Shown piece after piece: positions 1 through 8,308 of a stretch of 19,802 nt of DNA (the first letter of the stretch is position 1; each line of letters opens with the position of its first letter). The notes under the pieces were generated by a model. The model was given only the letters and a program-made list of their open reading frames with translations. It did no database searches and was not told the DNA's origin. Both the position numbers and the translations under genes were made by a program. Source of the DNA: Cyclostephanos tholiformis (Eukaryota; Bacillariophyta; Thalassiosirophyceae; Thalassiosirales; Thalassiosiraceae); assembly GCA_036939975.1 (NCBI GenBank), contig JALLPB010000219.1, forward strand, positions 1-19,802. The letters are read 5' to 3'.

Positions 1-17
1 CGTTTTCCACTCGTTTT

Positions 18-468
18 TCACTTCAGGAGAGGAGTTATCCACCCGCCTAGGTCAGGTCCATTGACAAGACGATGCATCATGTCCATGTAATCCGATGCCT
101 CTGCCGCAACTTCGTCCAGTTTGTGCTGCGATTCGTGCGTACCCGTTCGATAGACAAGAGAATGAGCATGAATTGATTAACAGCTTAGGACTTCACAGAA
201 AAGTCCTTAGCATTAAACTCAGATGAGAGTGATGATGCCTTCATCGAGATAGAGGGTGTTCACGTTGACGCCCTGTTCACGCTGCTCAAAGACGAACCGA
301 AGATGGTCGTTGTTGAGTGGCTTCAGCTGAGCGGTCCTGGATGCATTGTTTTTTCTTGCCCTTTAGCAACGTCAGGATGGGGTCAACATCAACGGCCTGC
401 TGCTGCTGCCACTTCACGATAAGTGAATGTGCAACTTGGAGCCGTTCTGCCGCCCTGCACAAAGACAC
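18..468 (-). pseudogene. Decayed pogo/Tigger-like (DDE-type) transposase fragment
   Basis: Read on the minus strand, consecutive pieces of one transposase-like protein appear in different frames. A helix-turn-helix-like start (AAERLQVAHSLIVKW, then LLKGKKK) lies in 468-350. After a frame change, QLKPLNNDHLRFVFEQREQG runs through 329-252. LSSEFNAKDFSVKS follows around 237-194 and ends at a stop. AHSLVYRTGTHES followed by EVAAEASDYM lies in 167-75, and this frame ends in a stop at 18-20. The order and spacing match the N-terminal half of pogo/Tigger-like transposases that I recall as repetitive in centric diatoms; that recollection is family knowledge, not a search. The DDE catalytic core is absent and would lie beyond the left edge or be lost. 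At least three frame changes and internal stops make it non-functional. Terminal inverted repeats were not identified. Confidence 0.72.
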
Positions 469-1253
469 CCCCTCCTCCTCCAGAGGAGGCCAAACTTACG
501 GCATTCAGTGTAACGCACGCGCATCGTTCGCGACAATCCACCGGGCTGGGTGACTCGCGGCATGATGAACTGGGGTTGGTATGGTGGAAAGATAACTTGG
601 AAGAAGGTTCCATGTGCGCCATATCTCAGCCGCGCCAATTAAAATGGTTTAAAATCTTATATAGGAATACATACAAAAGTTGTGTACCACCTCTAAGCCG
701 ATTTGACTATTTTAGAACTTTAATTCCTACGCTGACTTAGTACACCTCAAAAAAAAAGCACTGTAGAGAGAATCAACGGCCCGACCAATTATAGCTGTTA
801 CATCCTAGAACATTAGTTGGTTCTTAAACCCCGGTTTCTATGGTAGTTGAGAGAGTACCATATGAATTATTATATGAGTCCATAAGAGTTAACAGAACCA
901 AGGACAGACAAACCACGTAATCTCACATGACGTCATACTGACGTCGATTCGCTAGAAGATTCATTACATTTCGTACGACTACTCAATTATATGCTAGAGG
1001 GGAACTTAATAGATAAGTGCTCGGAACCGATCGACTCACGATTGAGAGCACCCAAAATTTTCTTGACATGCAAGACTGGCACCCACCGAGCAAAGAAATT
1101 CTTCGAGCCACCATGATAATCGTCCTCCAGCTTCGCATAAAATACAGCAAAGCGAGGAACACAGAATCCTGCAGACTGCAGACGGAATAACATTATCTCC
1201 AAAGATTAACGTGGTGTGACTAAATCTTCGAAGTAATCCCAAGCGTCTCTCAC
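469..1253. other. Intergenic region upstream of the kinase gene
   Basis: This AT-richer stretch of 785 bp separates the transposase relic from the kinase start codon. Short open frames occur on both strands, but none shows a domain, biased composition or splice structure suggesting a gene. It should hold the 5' leader and promoter of the kinase. The only regulatory-looking element seen is the pair of TGACGTC-type sites at 928-946, described separately. Confidence 0.6.
928..946. promoter_or_regulatory. Paired CRE-like (TGACGTCA) motifs
   Basis: A perfect palindrome TGACGTCA lies at 928-935 and a second copy, TGACGTCG, at 939-946, so their starts are 11 bp apart, close to one helical turn. The pair sits about 310 bp upstream of the kinase start. 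TGACGT/ACGTCA elements are bound by bZIP factors and were described as CO2/cAMP-responsive elements in Phaeodactylum tricornutum. Function here is inferred from sequence only, and short motifs of this kind also arise by chance. Confidence 0.35.
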
Positions 1254-2300
1254 ATGATGTGCACCGCCGCCGATATAGCTACCTCTCACTACTTGCCGAC
1301 GGCAGACTGCAGCAACGCGAACACTCCTTCTGTTGCCAAAACCATCTCACCTTGCACTAGCAGCAACGAAGACGATTCATCCGCCATGTCAATCAGTTGG
1401 AGATTGACACTCAGCTTCATTGAGGCCGGGTACGATGTTGATACTCAAATACTTGGTACGGGTCAGTATGGAATTGTAAGGAAATGCATAAATCGTTCAA
1501 CCGGCCAGCAATGTGCTGTCAAGTCTATTCGCAAGGACAATCCGGCAGTAAAGTCTGGAGCCATTTCCCGCGAGATCACGCTGCTACTACTAATGAAGCA
1601 CCGAAGCATCACTCAGCTTGTTGATGTTTTTGAAGATGCCGAATATGTGCATATAGTGACCGATCTATGCACTGGTGGAGAGCTGTACGACAAGATTGTT
1701 GAGAAGTCGTCATCTAATAGTGCCAACTGCGGGACTTCTTGTTTCACTGAGTGTGAAGCCGCGAGCATAATAAAACAAATTCTCAACGCTGTATCGTACA
1801 TGCACTCTCAGGACGTCGTCCACAGAGATCTGAAGCCCGAGAACATCTTGTTTGAAACGAAGGATGAAAATTCACCCATCAAGATCATCGATTTTGGTCT
1901 CGCTCGTGAGCACACCGAACAAATCCCAATGAATAATATCGTTGGTACTCCTTATTACATAGCACCGGAAGTGCTACGAAGGAAATATAACAAGTCGTGC
2001 GACCTGTGGTCCGTCGGCGTAATCGCATACATCTTATTGTGCGGCTACCCTCCCTTCAACGGTAGGGATAACAACGAAACGCACCGTTTGATACTTAAAG
2101 GACTCTTTTACTTTCCCTCAGAAGAGTGGAAGGGTGTGAGTCGGGAGGCTCGCGACTTTATTTGCCGATTGCTAGTGATGGACCCCAGAAAACGCATGAA
2201 TGCAGAGCAGGCGTTGAACCATCCTTGGATAAATAATAGGCGTATTGCTGAATCCAGAATATCGAAAGGGTCCATGATCAGAGAAAGAGAGGAACCATAA
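1254..2300 (+). CDS. Calcium/calmodulin-type (CaMK/CDPK-like) Ser/Thr protein kinase, no EF-hands
   Basis: An intron-free frame of 348 aa transfers phosphate from ATP to Ser/Thr of unknown substrates. The kinase domain spans about residues 60-326: glycine loop GTGQYG (68-73), ATP-anchoring Lys90, helix-C Glu107, catalytic HRDLKPEN (190-197), DFG (213-215), GTPYYIAPEV in the activation segment (231-240) and WSVGVIAYILLCGYPPF (252-268). The last block and the spacing are typical of CDPK/CaMK kinases. All catalytic residues are present, so it should be active. The first 59 residues are Ser/Thr/Asn-rich without a clear targeting signal. Only about 22 residues follow the domain (Arg/Ser/Glu-rich), so neither a calmodulin-binding autoinhibitory helix nor the four EF-hands of a CDPK is present. 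The start is the first of two adjacent ATGs; Met45 (1386) is a plausible alternative. It converges with Sec23. Confidence 0.9.
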   Translation: MMCTAADIATSHYLPTADCSNANTPSVAKTISPCTSSNEDDSSAMSISWRLTLSFIEAGYDVDTQILGTGQYGIVRKCINRSTGQQCAVKSIRKDNPAVKSGAISREITLLLLMKHRSITQLVDVFEDAEYVHIVTDLCTGGELYDKIVEKSSSNSANCGTSCFTECEAASIIKQILNAVSYMHSQDVVHRDLKPENILFETKDENSPIKIIDFGLAREHTEQIPMNNIVGTPYYIAPEVLRRKYNKSCDLWSVGVIAYILLCGYPPFNGRDNNETHRLILKGLFYFPSEEWKGVSREARDFICRLLVMDPRKRMNAEQALNHPWINNRRIAESRISKGSMIREREEP

Positions 2301-2662
2301 TTAGCGGGTCCCCTAAAATTCCGAATTCCAAGAAAAAAAGGACATCGAATATTTTGAGTTTATGATCAAATAATACCTGTTTATTTCATTCATTGTTGAA
2401 CGACGACATCATATTCAAGCTAACATTTACAATATGCTAGTAGTGGTAAATACATCACCGATAATAATGTGAAGCTTTGCAAATATTTGAATTCACATTC
2501 TTACTTAAGCTGTCTGGCTATGAGTCCGATGGTCCGTAGCAACTGTATGATGGCTCGCAATGGCCCGGAGAACTACCTTCAACCTTCACCTTATCATCTT
2601 CTTCCTATTCCCTTGCGTTCAACGGTTACAAAGGATGTGCTGTGATGAATTTTCACCATCCC
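2301..2662. other. Convergent 3' intergenic region (kinase / Sec23)
   Basis: This stretch of 362 bp between the stop codons of two convergent genes is AT-rich and probably holds both 3' UTRs and polyadenylation sites. All frames were inspected for EF-hand loops that could extend the kinase, and none was found. No other gene is supported. Confidence 0.6.
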
Positions 2663-5474
2663 TTACGACTGAACCGCAAGCTTCATTACTAAAAAGATGG
2701 AATGAATGCAAACATTGTTGCACTGAGCATACTAATGAATCCAAATTGACCATAACGAATATATATAGGCAAAACTTACAATGTTCCATGAACACGCGAA
2801 GAGAAACATCATCCGTGAACACCTGCGCGCCCCCAGCACCTTCGGTGTTGTGCGTAACGCTAGGATTCAATTTGGCCATCAAAAATCTCGCTTCGCTCTT
2901 ATGCTGATCGCAAACGATGTACCTCGGAACGGGGAACCGATTGTCCATGATCATTTGCGCATCTGCCTGCGGCGCCTCGAGAAGATTCCGAAAAGCCACG
3001 TGCTCTTCCTGTTCGTGGTAGCGCTGCTCTCGCCATGCCGCAGTGGTCTCGCCGTGAAAGACAACGACGTGGAAGAAAGTATCCAGAAGTAAGATGGTAT
3101 CGGGCCGAACAGATTGAGAGTCCAGTAGCGCAGGTTGGGGCGGTCCGTTGAAGGAGTAGGAGAGTAAGGTGGGTTGGATCATGACGAGCGAGTTGGTCGT
3201 ATTCTCCTTATTCAATATGTAACGATAGTAGGCCGCCTCGTCGGGGCTGGAGTTGAAGAGTTGGAGAAATTGAGAACGACGCAAATGGAAAAGGAACTGG
3301 GGGAAAAGGCTGAATTCGGGAGAAAGCCGGAAAGAGTTGGGGTCGTCGGGGACGTAATCCGCAAACTTGCTGCAAAGGCGGATGAGACTCCTGTCTATCC
3401 AGCGCAAGACGTCGGCGACGTCCTCTGTCTCCGTCCTTTCGACGGCCACGCGGGCAAGTAGGACTGCGGCGGCTTCTTGATCGAAACTCATTTTCACCGG
3501 ACTGGGCTGTTGTTGAACCATACCATTGTAGCCACCACCTGCCCCGGGCGGCGGTTGCGCTTTGTCTCCTTCACCCGGTGGTGGGTTGTGCCACGGCCCA
3601 CAAATAGTTGTGGCGCGGAGACGTGTTTGACCGTTGGAGTGCTGATATCTGGTTAGGAATTGAATGAACCTGCGCTTTCCCTCGGGCAAAGGAGATGTCT
3701 GTCGTTGTAGTGGAAGTGTATGCGCACGATAAAAAATGTATGATAATTCTTTGTCAGATGTACGAGCTGTCCCGAGAGTACAATAACAACCACCATACAC
3801 AGTTGAATTCAAAAACACATCCATAGGTAATGACACCATTCTCTTTCAAAATATTTCAACGAAACACGAACTCACTCCGGGATTGGTTATGTCGAAGTAC
3901 ACGGCGATGGTAGTTCCCGGATCGATCCCACCCAAACTCCACGCGTTCGTACCGCCCCTCCCTACCTCCAAATCGCTAACGTTTGGACCCTTCTTGCCAA
4001 GGCTCGTGACGGGCCCTATCGCGCCGCTGACCTTGAATTCCCTGCTCGTGAGTACCTCCAATGTCGCGCCGAACGCCATCTGCATCATGCCATCATCCGA
4101 AGACGGCGGAGACGATCCGTCCGGTGACGGCTCGTAGGTGCGGAAGACGCGACGTAAGCTCTCCTTGAAGACGCTCTGCCCGAACGAATCCCCCAGGACC
4201 ATGTGACCGCCGGTGGCCTCGACGAGCTCGCCCATCTCGAGTATGCCCACCTGATCTAGTGAGCAGGCGAAGATGTCGACCACGTGAAGCGACGCGGCAC
4301 CGGCATTGGCGGCCGCTTGGGTTGACGTTGCTCCCCCCTTTCCCGATGTTCCTCCCCCCGCGCTCCCCCCCCTCTTGCTCAATCCCGCGTAGAATTCGCA
4401 AGCCGGCTTGTGCAACGGCTCGGCATTACGACCCAGGTCTGCGTGGCTTCTCATGTCCTCCGTCTTCGCGCGAGACACGATCGCGCCCGGACCGGACGTG
4501 CACGGCCCCCCAACGAACATCATCACCCTCGCCCCCCCCCTGGGTAGACACAGGTCGAGCAACGACGTGGCGACGCTCAGGGCGCATCCGGTGCATCGAG
4601 CGACTCGCTTGTCGGACGGGACGGGCCACGGATCCTTCCGCAGGTCCTCGAGGATGGATTCGAGCGTCATCACGCACTCGGACACCGGCAATAGGAAGCG
4701 ACGGAGCGCCTGCTGTCCAGGAGACTCGGGCGATCCCCCCCCGGCGCCGATGCCGCCGCCGTTCATCGACGGCAGGTGCTGTCCCGGTCCCGGCGGTCCC
4801 GGGGGTGGAGCGGGCGGTCCTCCCCCCCCCCCCCCGAGACAACCCAAGAGCTGCCCGACCTTCTGGGGTCCGTACTCCTTGTTCCCCCTGATGACGTATG
4901 CCTTCGACAGACCCTCGAATCCCAATTCATGGACCTGGACGTTCGTGCCGAAGGTGATGAGACCAACGAGGCTATCCTCCGGCAGGAGGTTCAATACCTG
5001 CTGTATCGAATCGGCGAGCTCCGCCAATTCCTCCACGTGGACGCATGTGTCGAGGCAGAACACGAACGCCGGCGGACCTGCATTCGGCACGCTCGGGAGC
5101 TCGTATTCGCACGTCGCGAATTGAGGAACGAGCTCGGCCGGCAGATTGACCTCGCTTATATTCTCGGCGTAATGGGGGGGGAAGTGATTCCTAGTTAGGC
5201 AGAAGGGACAGGTCCACAATTTCGTGCGATAATCGACCTGGCAGTACGGGTTCAATACCGCGTGGCAGGTGGGCGTCGAGCAGCGGATGGGATCGTACTG
5301 CAATGCCACGGGGGGGGCGCAGTGGGGCGGTAGCCTCCTCAATGGGGTGTAAAGCGCGCCGATGGGCGCGACGCAACGCGTTGCCTCGAGTCGGGAGGAT
5401 GGCCAGCAGTGGAAGGAGAGGCGGGTGCCGCTCTGTTCCTCGCTTAGGGTGACGTCCCAGTGTTCCCCCTGCAT
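2663..5474 (-). CDS. SEC23: Protein transport protein Sec23 (COPII coat), three exons
   Basis: COPII inner-coat subunit that acts as GTPase-activating protein for Sar1 at ER exit sites, paired with Sec24. Proposed CDS: complement(join(2663..2688,2780..3698,3876..5474)), 847 aa. The N-terminal beta-sandwich holds WPSSRLEAT (25-33). The zinc finger uses Cys65, Cys70, Cys89 and Cys92. The vWA-like trunk contains FVFCLDTC, and the helical domain begins at [10 protein letters not shown]. The gelsolin-like C-terminus includes [12 protein letters not shown]. Intron 1 (3699-3875) has donor GTGAGT and acceptor CGACAG. Intron 2 (2689-2779) has donor GTAAGT and acceptor CTTTTTAG, and its terminal exon of 26 nt restores the family ending MKLAVQS. 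Residues about 212-256 are an unusual Gly/Pro insertion containing a 14-C run (4822-4835 on the plus strand). The start at 5474 fits the family length, but ATGCAG there could also be an acceptor. Confidence 0.95.
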
Positions 5475-5730
5475 GATAATATAATATTTTGATATTGATA
5501 TAAATATTATTGATCGAGGTACGATGGGGATATAGGTAGATGGAAAGTGGATACTAGGTAGGGTATCGTTTCGTTGTTGTTGTTGTCTCTACGTCTGTAT
5601 GGTACTTGGCGGAAGAAGTGGTTCGAAGTGATTTTTTTAACCTACACACACTCTTATTTTGTTGGGGTAAATAAATATTTGGGCATGGTGATAATAATAA
5701 GTAGATACCATAGCACCACAGATTTTAATT

Positions 5731-5751
5731 CCCCCCCCCCCCCCCCCCCCC
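5731..5751. repeat. Poly-C homopolymer (21 nt)
   Basis: An uninterrupted run of 21 C on the plus strand lies about 260 bp upstream of the Sec23 start codon (G-run in Sec23 sense) and 640 bp upstream of the MORN start codon. Runs of this kind are prone to length error in sequencing and can form G-quadruplex on the opposite strand. Confidence 0.9.
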
Positions 5752-6008
5752 TCTGCCTTAAAAAGTCGTTTTAGAGAGCGAGTAATCAATCAAGTTAGGG
5801 AACCTACCATACCTACTACGTGCATTTCTGGCCGTAGATTATTTCCGGATTTCCATTTCCAACTCCGACTGTCCGATCGATATTCAAACTCTTTCGCTGT
5901 GTATGTTGAACACATCATCATCATCATCTCCCATATGTAGAAAACGGACTCTTGCCGCCCGGCCCCCATAGCACAATCCACCACCACCACTGCCGACGGA
6001 GGGGAGCA

Positions 6009-6012
<4 letters not shown>

Positions 6013-6041
<29 letters not shown>
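6013..6041. repeat. (GA)n microsatellite
   Basis: About 14 units of the GA/AG dinucleotide lie in the divergent promoter region, roughly 350 bp before the MORN gene start. No coding role is evident. Confidence 0.9.
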
Positions 6042-6044
<3 letters not shown>

Positions 6045-6393
6045 TGTGAGAAAAGAGGTGGGTGGAGCCGATCGTTCGACAATAATAAAAAGGTAAGTAG
6101 TCACTCATCATCTCGGGCCGGCCGGAGACGACGTCTCCTATCTTTACAAAGCAGGAGGGGTTCCCCACCGCCCACACCACCACCCGTGTATATTACCATA
6201 CCCGGGGATCTTGTTATATTCATATATTCGGGGGAGAGATCGAGAGTATAGTCGCACGGGGAATTCACTTGATTTCTCGGTGTTCAGGACAAGAGATAGT
6301 TCAACGAACGCCGCGAGAGTGGCGCCATCATCCATCCATCATCTATCCCCGTCAACCACCTCCCTCGATACATCATACATTAAAAAAAAAAAT

Positions 6394-6834
6394 ATGATTA
6401 GCGCCGAATCGGCGGAACCGGGTTGTTCTCACCGTTCCATCCCCTCATGGCGATTCCACTCCAGCGGCGTAGCGACTGGAATTAACGCGGACATGGCCGT
6501 GGTCGGCAGGCCGGCCTCGACTGCAACTGCCACGACGACGACGACGACGACGACTACTACTACTACTACCACCGCGATCCCTACCATCGCAACGACCTCC
6601 TCCTTCGACTACGAGATGCTGGGGGCCGGGGCCGGCGGAGGGTGCACGAACAAGCGCCCCCTCGCCACATGTCGCGAGGAATTGGAGAGTGGATGGCAGC
6701 GCAACATGCACCGCTGCGTGAGCAACGACGCCTCGTCGTCATCCTCCTCGTCCTCCTCGAACTACTGGGGGAACGACGAATCATTCCCTAACGACGATGT
6801 CGATGGCGTGGACGATGACACGATGAGCACGGGA

Positions 6835-6879
<45 letters not shown>

Positions 6880-7696
6880 CGGTAACGTCAACAAGCGCCG
6901 CAGGTTGTACGCCCCCCACGAGATCGTGGGCGAGGACGACGAGGTCATGACGACGGACGACGGTCCATCCCCCCCCGCCCCCCTCCCCATCGTTCGCAAG
7001 GTTCGCATCGCGCGATGCGATCCGAATCGCAATATCAAGCCGGGGTGGTACGATGGTCCCGTCGACGTTTACGGCAACCGTCACGGATACGGCATCACCC
7101 GTCACGACGATGGCACCGAGTACGAGGGACAGTACGTCAACGACGTCATGTCGGGATTTCACGGACGGTACTCCCTAGCGCCACGTCACAAGCTCGTGAT
7201 GGTGCAGCGCGATGATCATTCCCTGGATCATGATAATGCGAACGTCGCGAGAACCATCATTCGCCTGATCGAGGTACGATACGTCGGATCGTTCAGGAAC
7301 GACGTCCCCCACGGCGTCGGTACGACGATCACCAGGACGACGGACTACTACCCCAACGACGCGACTCGCGGCCAGGAGCGGCAAATACCGCCCGAGATTC
7401 GTTCCGTGGTGGTAACGCACGACGTTGGCGTGCACGATTCGAGCAGGAACGAGGCGGTGGGGGAGGGAGTGCGCGTGGCTTACACCTCCCGTGCGACCAT
7501 CGATCGTCTCATCGACGGCGGCAGGACGATCAAGACGACCGCCGCTACGTGGGAGAAGTCGTGTTACAGGCTAATGCACGGCAGGGATGTGAATCTAAGG
7601 GTCGCGGACGAGTACGCCGCCTGGATAGTGCAGTGCATGGGCGCGACTTTCCCGGGTCCGCCGCACGGGCAGGCCGGGTGGGGGGGCATCGCGTAA
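6394..7696 (+). CDS. MORN-repeat protein, reading frame broken at a poly-G tract
   Basis: Two abutting open frames look like one gene. The first starts at ATG 6394 after an A-tract and encodes a low-complexity N-terminus: a Thr run from an (ACG)n/(ACT)n microsatellite near 6534-6575, a Ser run, an acidic segment, then poly-Gly from a 41-G run (6838-6878), ending at a TAA at 6883. The second frame is open from 6827 to the stop at 7694-7696. It carries MORN-type motifs (YGNRHGYGITRHDDGTEYEG near 7068-7127 and EVRYVGSFRNDVPHGVG near 7271-7321), then a unique C-terminus with AAWIVQCMGATFPGPP. One G fewer, or two more, in the run would join the frames into a product of about 433 aa. MORN repeats commonly mediate membrane or scaffold contacts; the specific role is unknown. 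Either the run length is wrong in the assembly or this allele is disrupted. Confidence 0.75.
6838..6878. repeat. Poly-G homopolymer (41 nt) inside the MORN gene
   Basis: An uninterrupted G run sits exactly at the point where the coding frame of the MORN gene changes. In frame it encodes poly-glycine. It is the longest homopolymer in the window, and its true length is uncertain from an assembly alone. Confidence 0.92.
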
Positions 7697-8308
7697 AATC
7701 GAATGAGGAGGAGGATGAGGAGGAGGGATGCTTCGGTTGGGGAATCATCATTGGAAAACAAGAGAGAGGGGAGAAATGGAGTGATGACATCATGGCACTA
7801 TTTGCCTAGCGAGGGAGTATAGTGCCGTTGTGCAAGAGGCCGGTTGTATATATACAACATATATATTTCGAACACAAAAATAGGGCGAATTTACATTTCA
7901 CAACACACACAAAACTCGAGCAACAGAAAACGCAAACAAAAGAGGGAGACGAGATGGGGGAGGGCATTTAGAAATAACAACGGAAACACCAAAATACCGG
8001 ATGTGACATCCTGCACATCCACCCGCATTGAAATACCAGTCCTTGAATGATAATGCGATTATATATTATTATATACAACTGCTTACTCATTACTTTCCCA
8101 AGAGAAATTTGCGATCGTGAATGTGGTGTTTTCTGAGTCTTCCAATGTCATGGGAGAAATCAAGAACATTCCCCATTTGCAAAAAAATATGATCTAAAAA
8201 TTCCTGAACGTTGCCTAGTCCGAAACTGTACGTATTTTATCTCTGCTGGGAACGTCGTTTCGCCATTTCGACACGAGAAGGTCGCTCATCAGACATGATG
8301 GTTGTTCA
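7697..8308. other. Convergent 3' intergenic region (MORN gene / LYR gene)
   Basis: This stretch of 612 bp between two stop codons of convergent genes contains AT-rich segments (for example TATATATACAACATATATAT near 7847-7866) and probably both 3' UTRs. Short frames in it lack any protein-like character. No RNA gene is recognised. Confidence 0.55.

Larger units (their letters stand above)
5475..6393. promoter_or_regulatory. Divergent intergenic/promoter region between Sec23 and the MORN gene
   Basis: This stretch of 919 bp separates two divergently transcribed genes and must contain both 5' leaders. It holds a run of 21 C (5731-5751), a GA dinucleotide microsatellite (about 6013-6041) and an 11-A tract ending two bases before the MORN gene ATG. 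The frames on both strands here translate low-complexity repeats (Ser/Leu, Arg/Glu) and are not supported as genes. No TATA element can be assigned with confidence. Confidence 0.55.

Noticed and set aside
423..740. 105-aa plus-strand frame opposite the transposase relic
   Set aside because: Its first part is antisense to the transposase fragment and the rest is AT-rich intergenic DNA; no protein-like features.
2301..2662. Possible missing EF-hand exons of the kinase
   Set aside because: No DxDxDG-type loops in any frame, and the convergent Sec23 gene leaves no room further downstream.
4093..5198. Long plus- and minus-strand frames overlapping Sec23 exon 1 (for example 4259-4891 and 4408-5124)
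   Set aside because: They are Arg/Pro-rich shadows of the GC-rich Sec23 coding strand, without domains or independent start context.
5617..5640. GGTTCGAA followed by a T-run, resembling a tRNA B box and Pol III terminator
   Set aside because: The B box lacks its CC ending, no A box lies at the right distance, and no cloverleaf can be folded.
5790..6251. Small frames on both strands around the GA repeat
   Set aside because: Their residues come mainly from the GA microsatellite (Ser/Leu or Arg/Glu runs) and promoter-like sequence.
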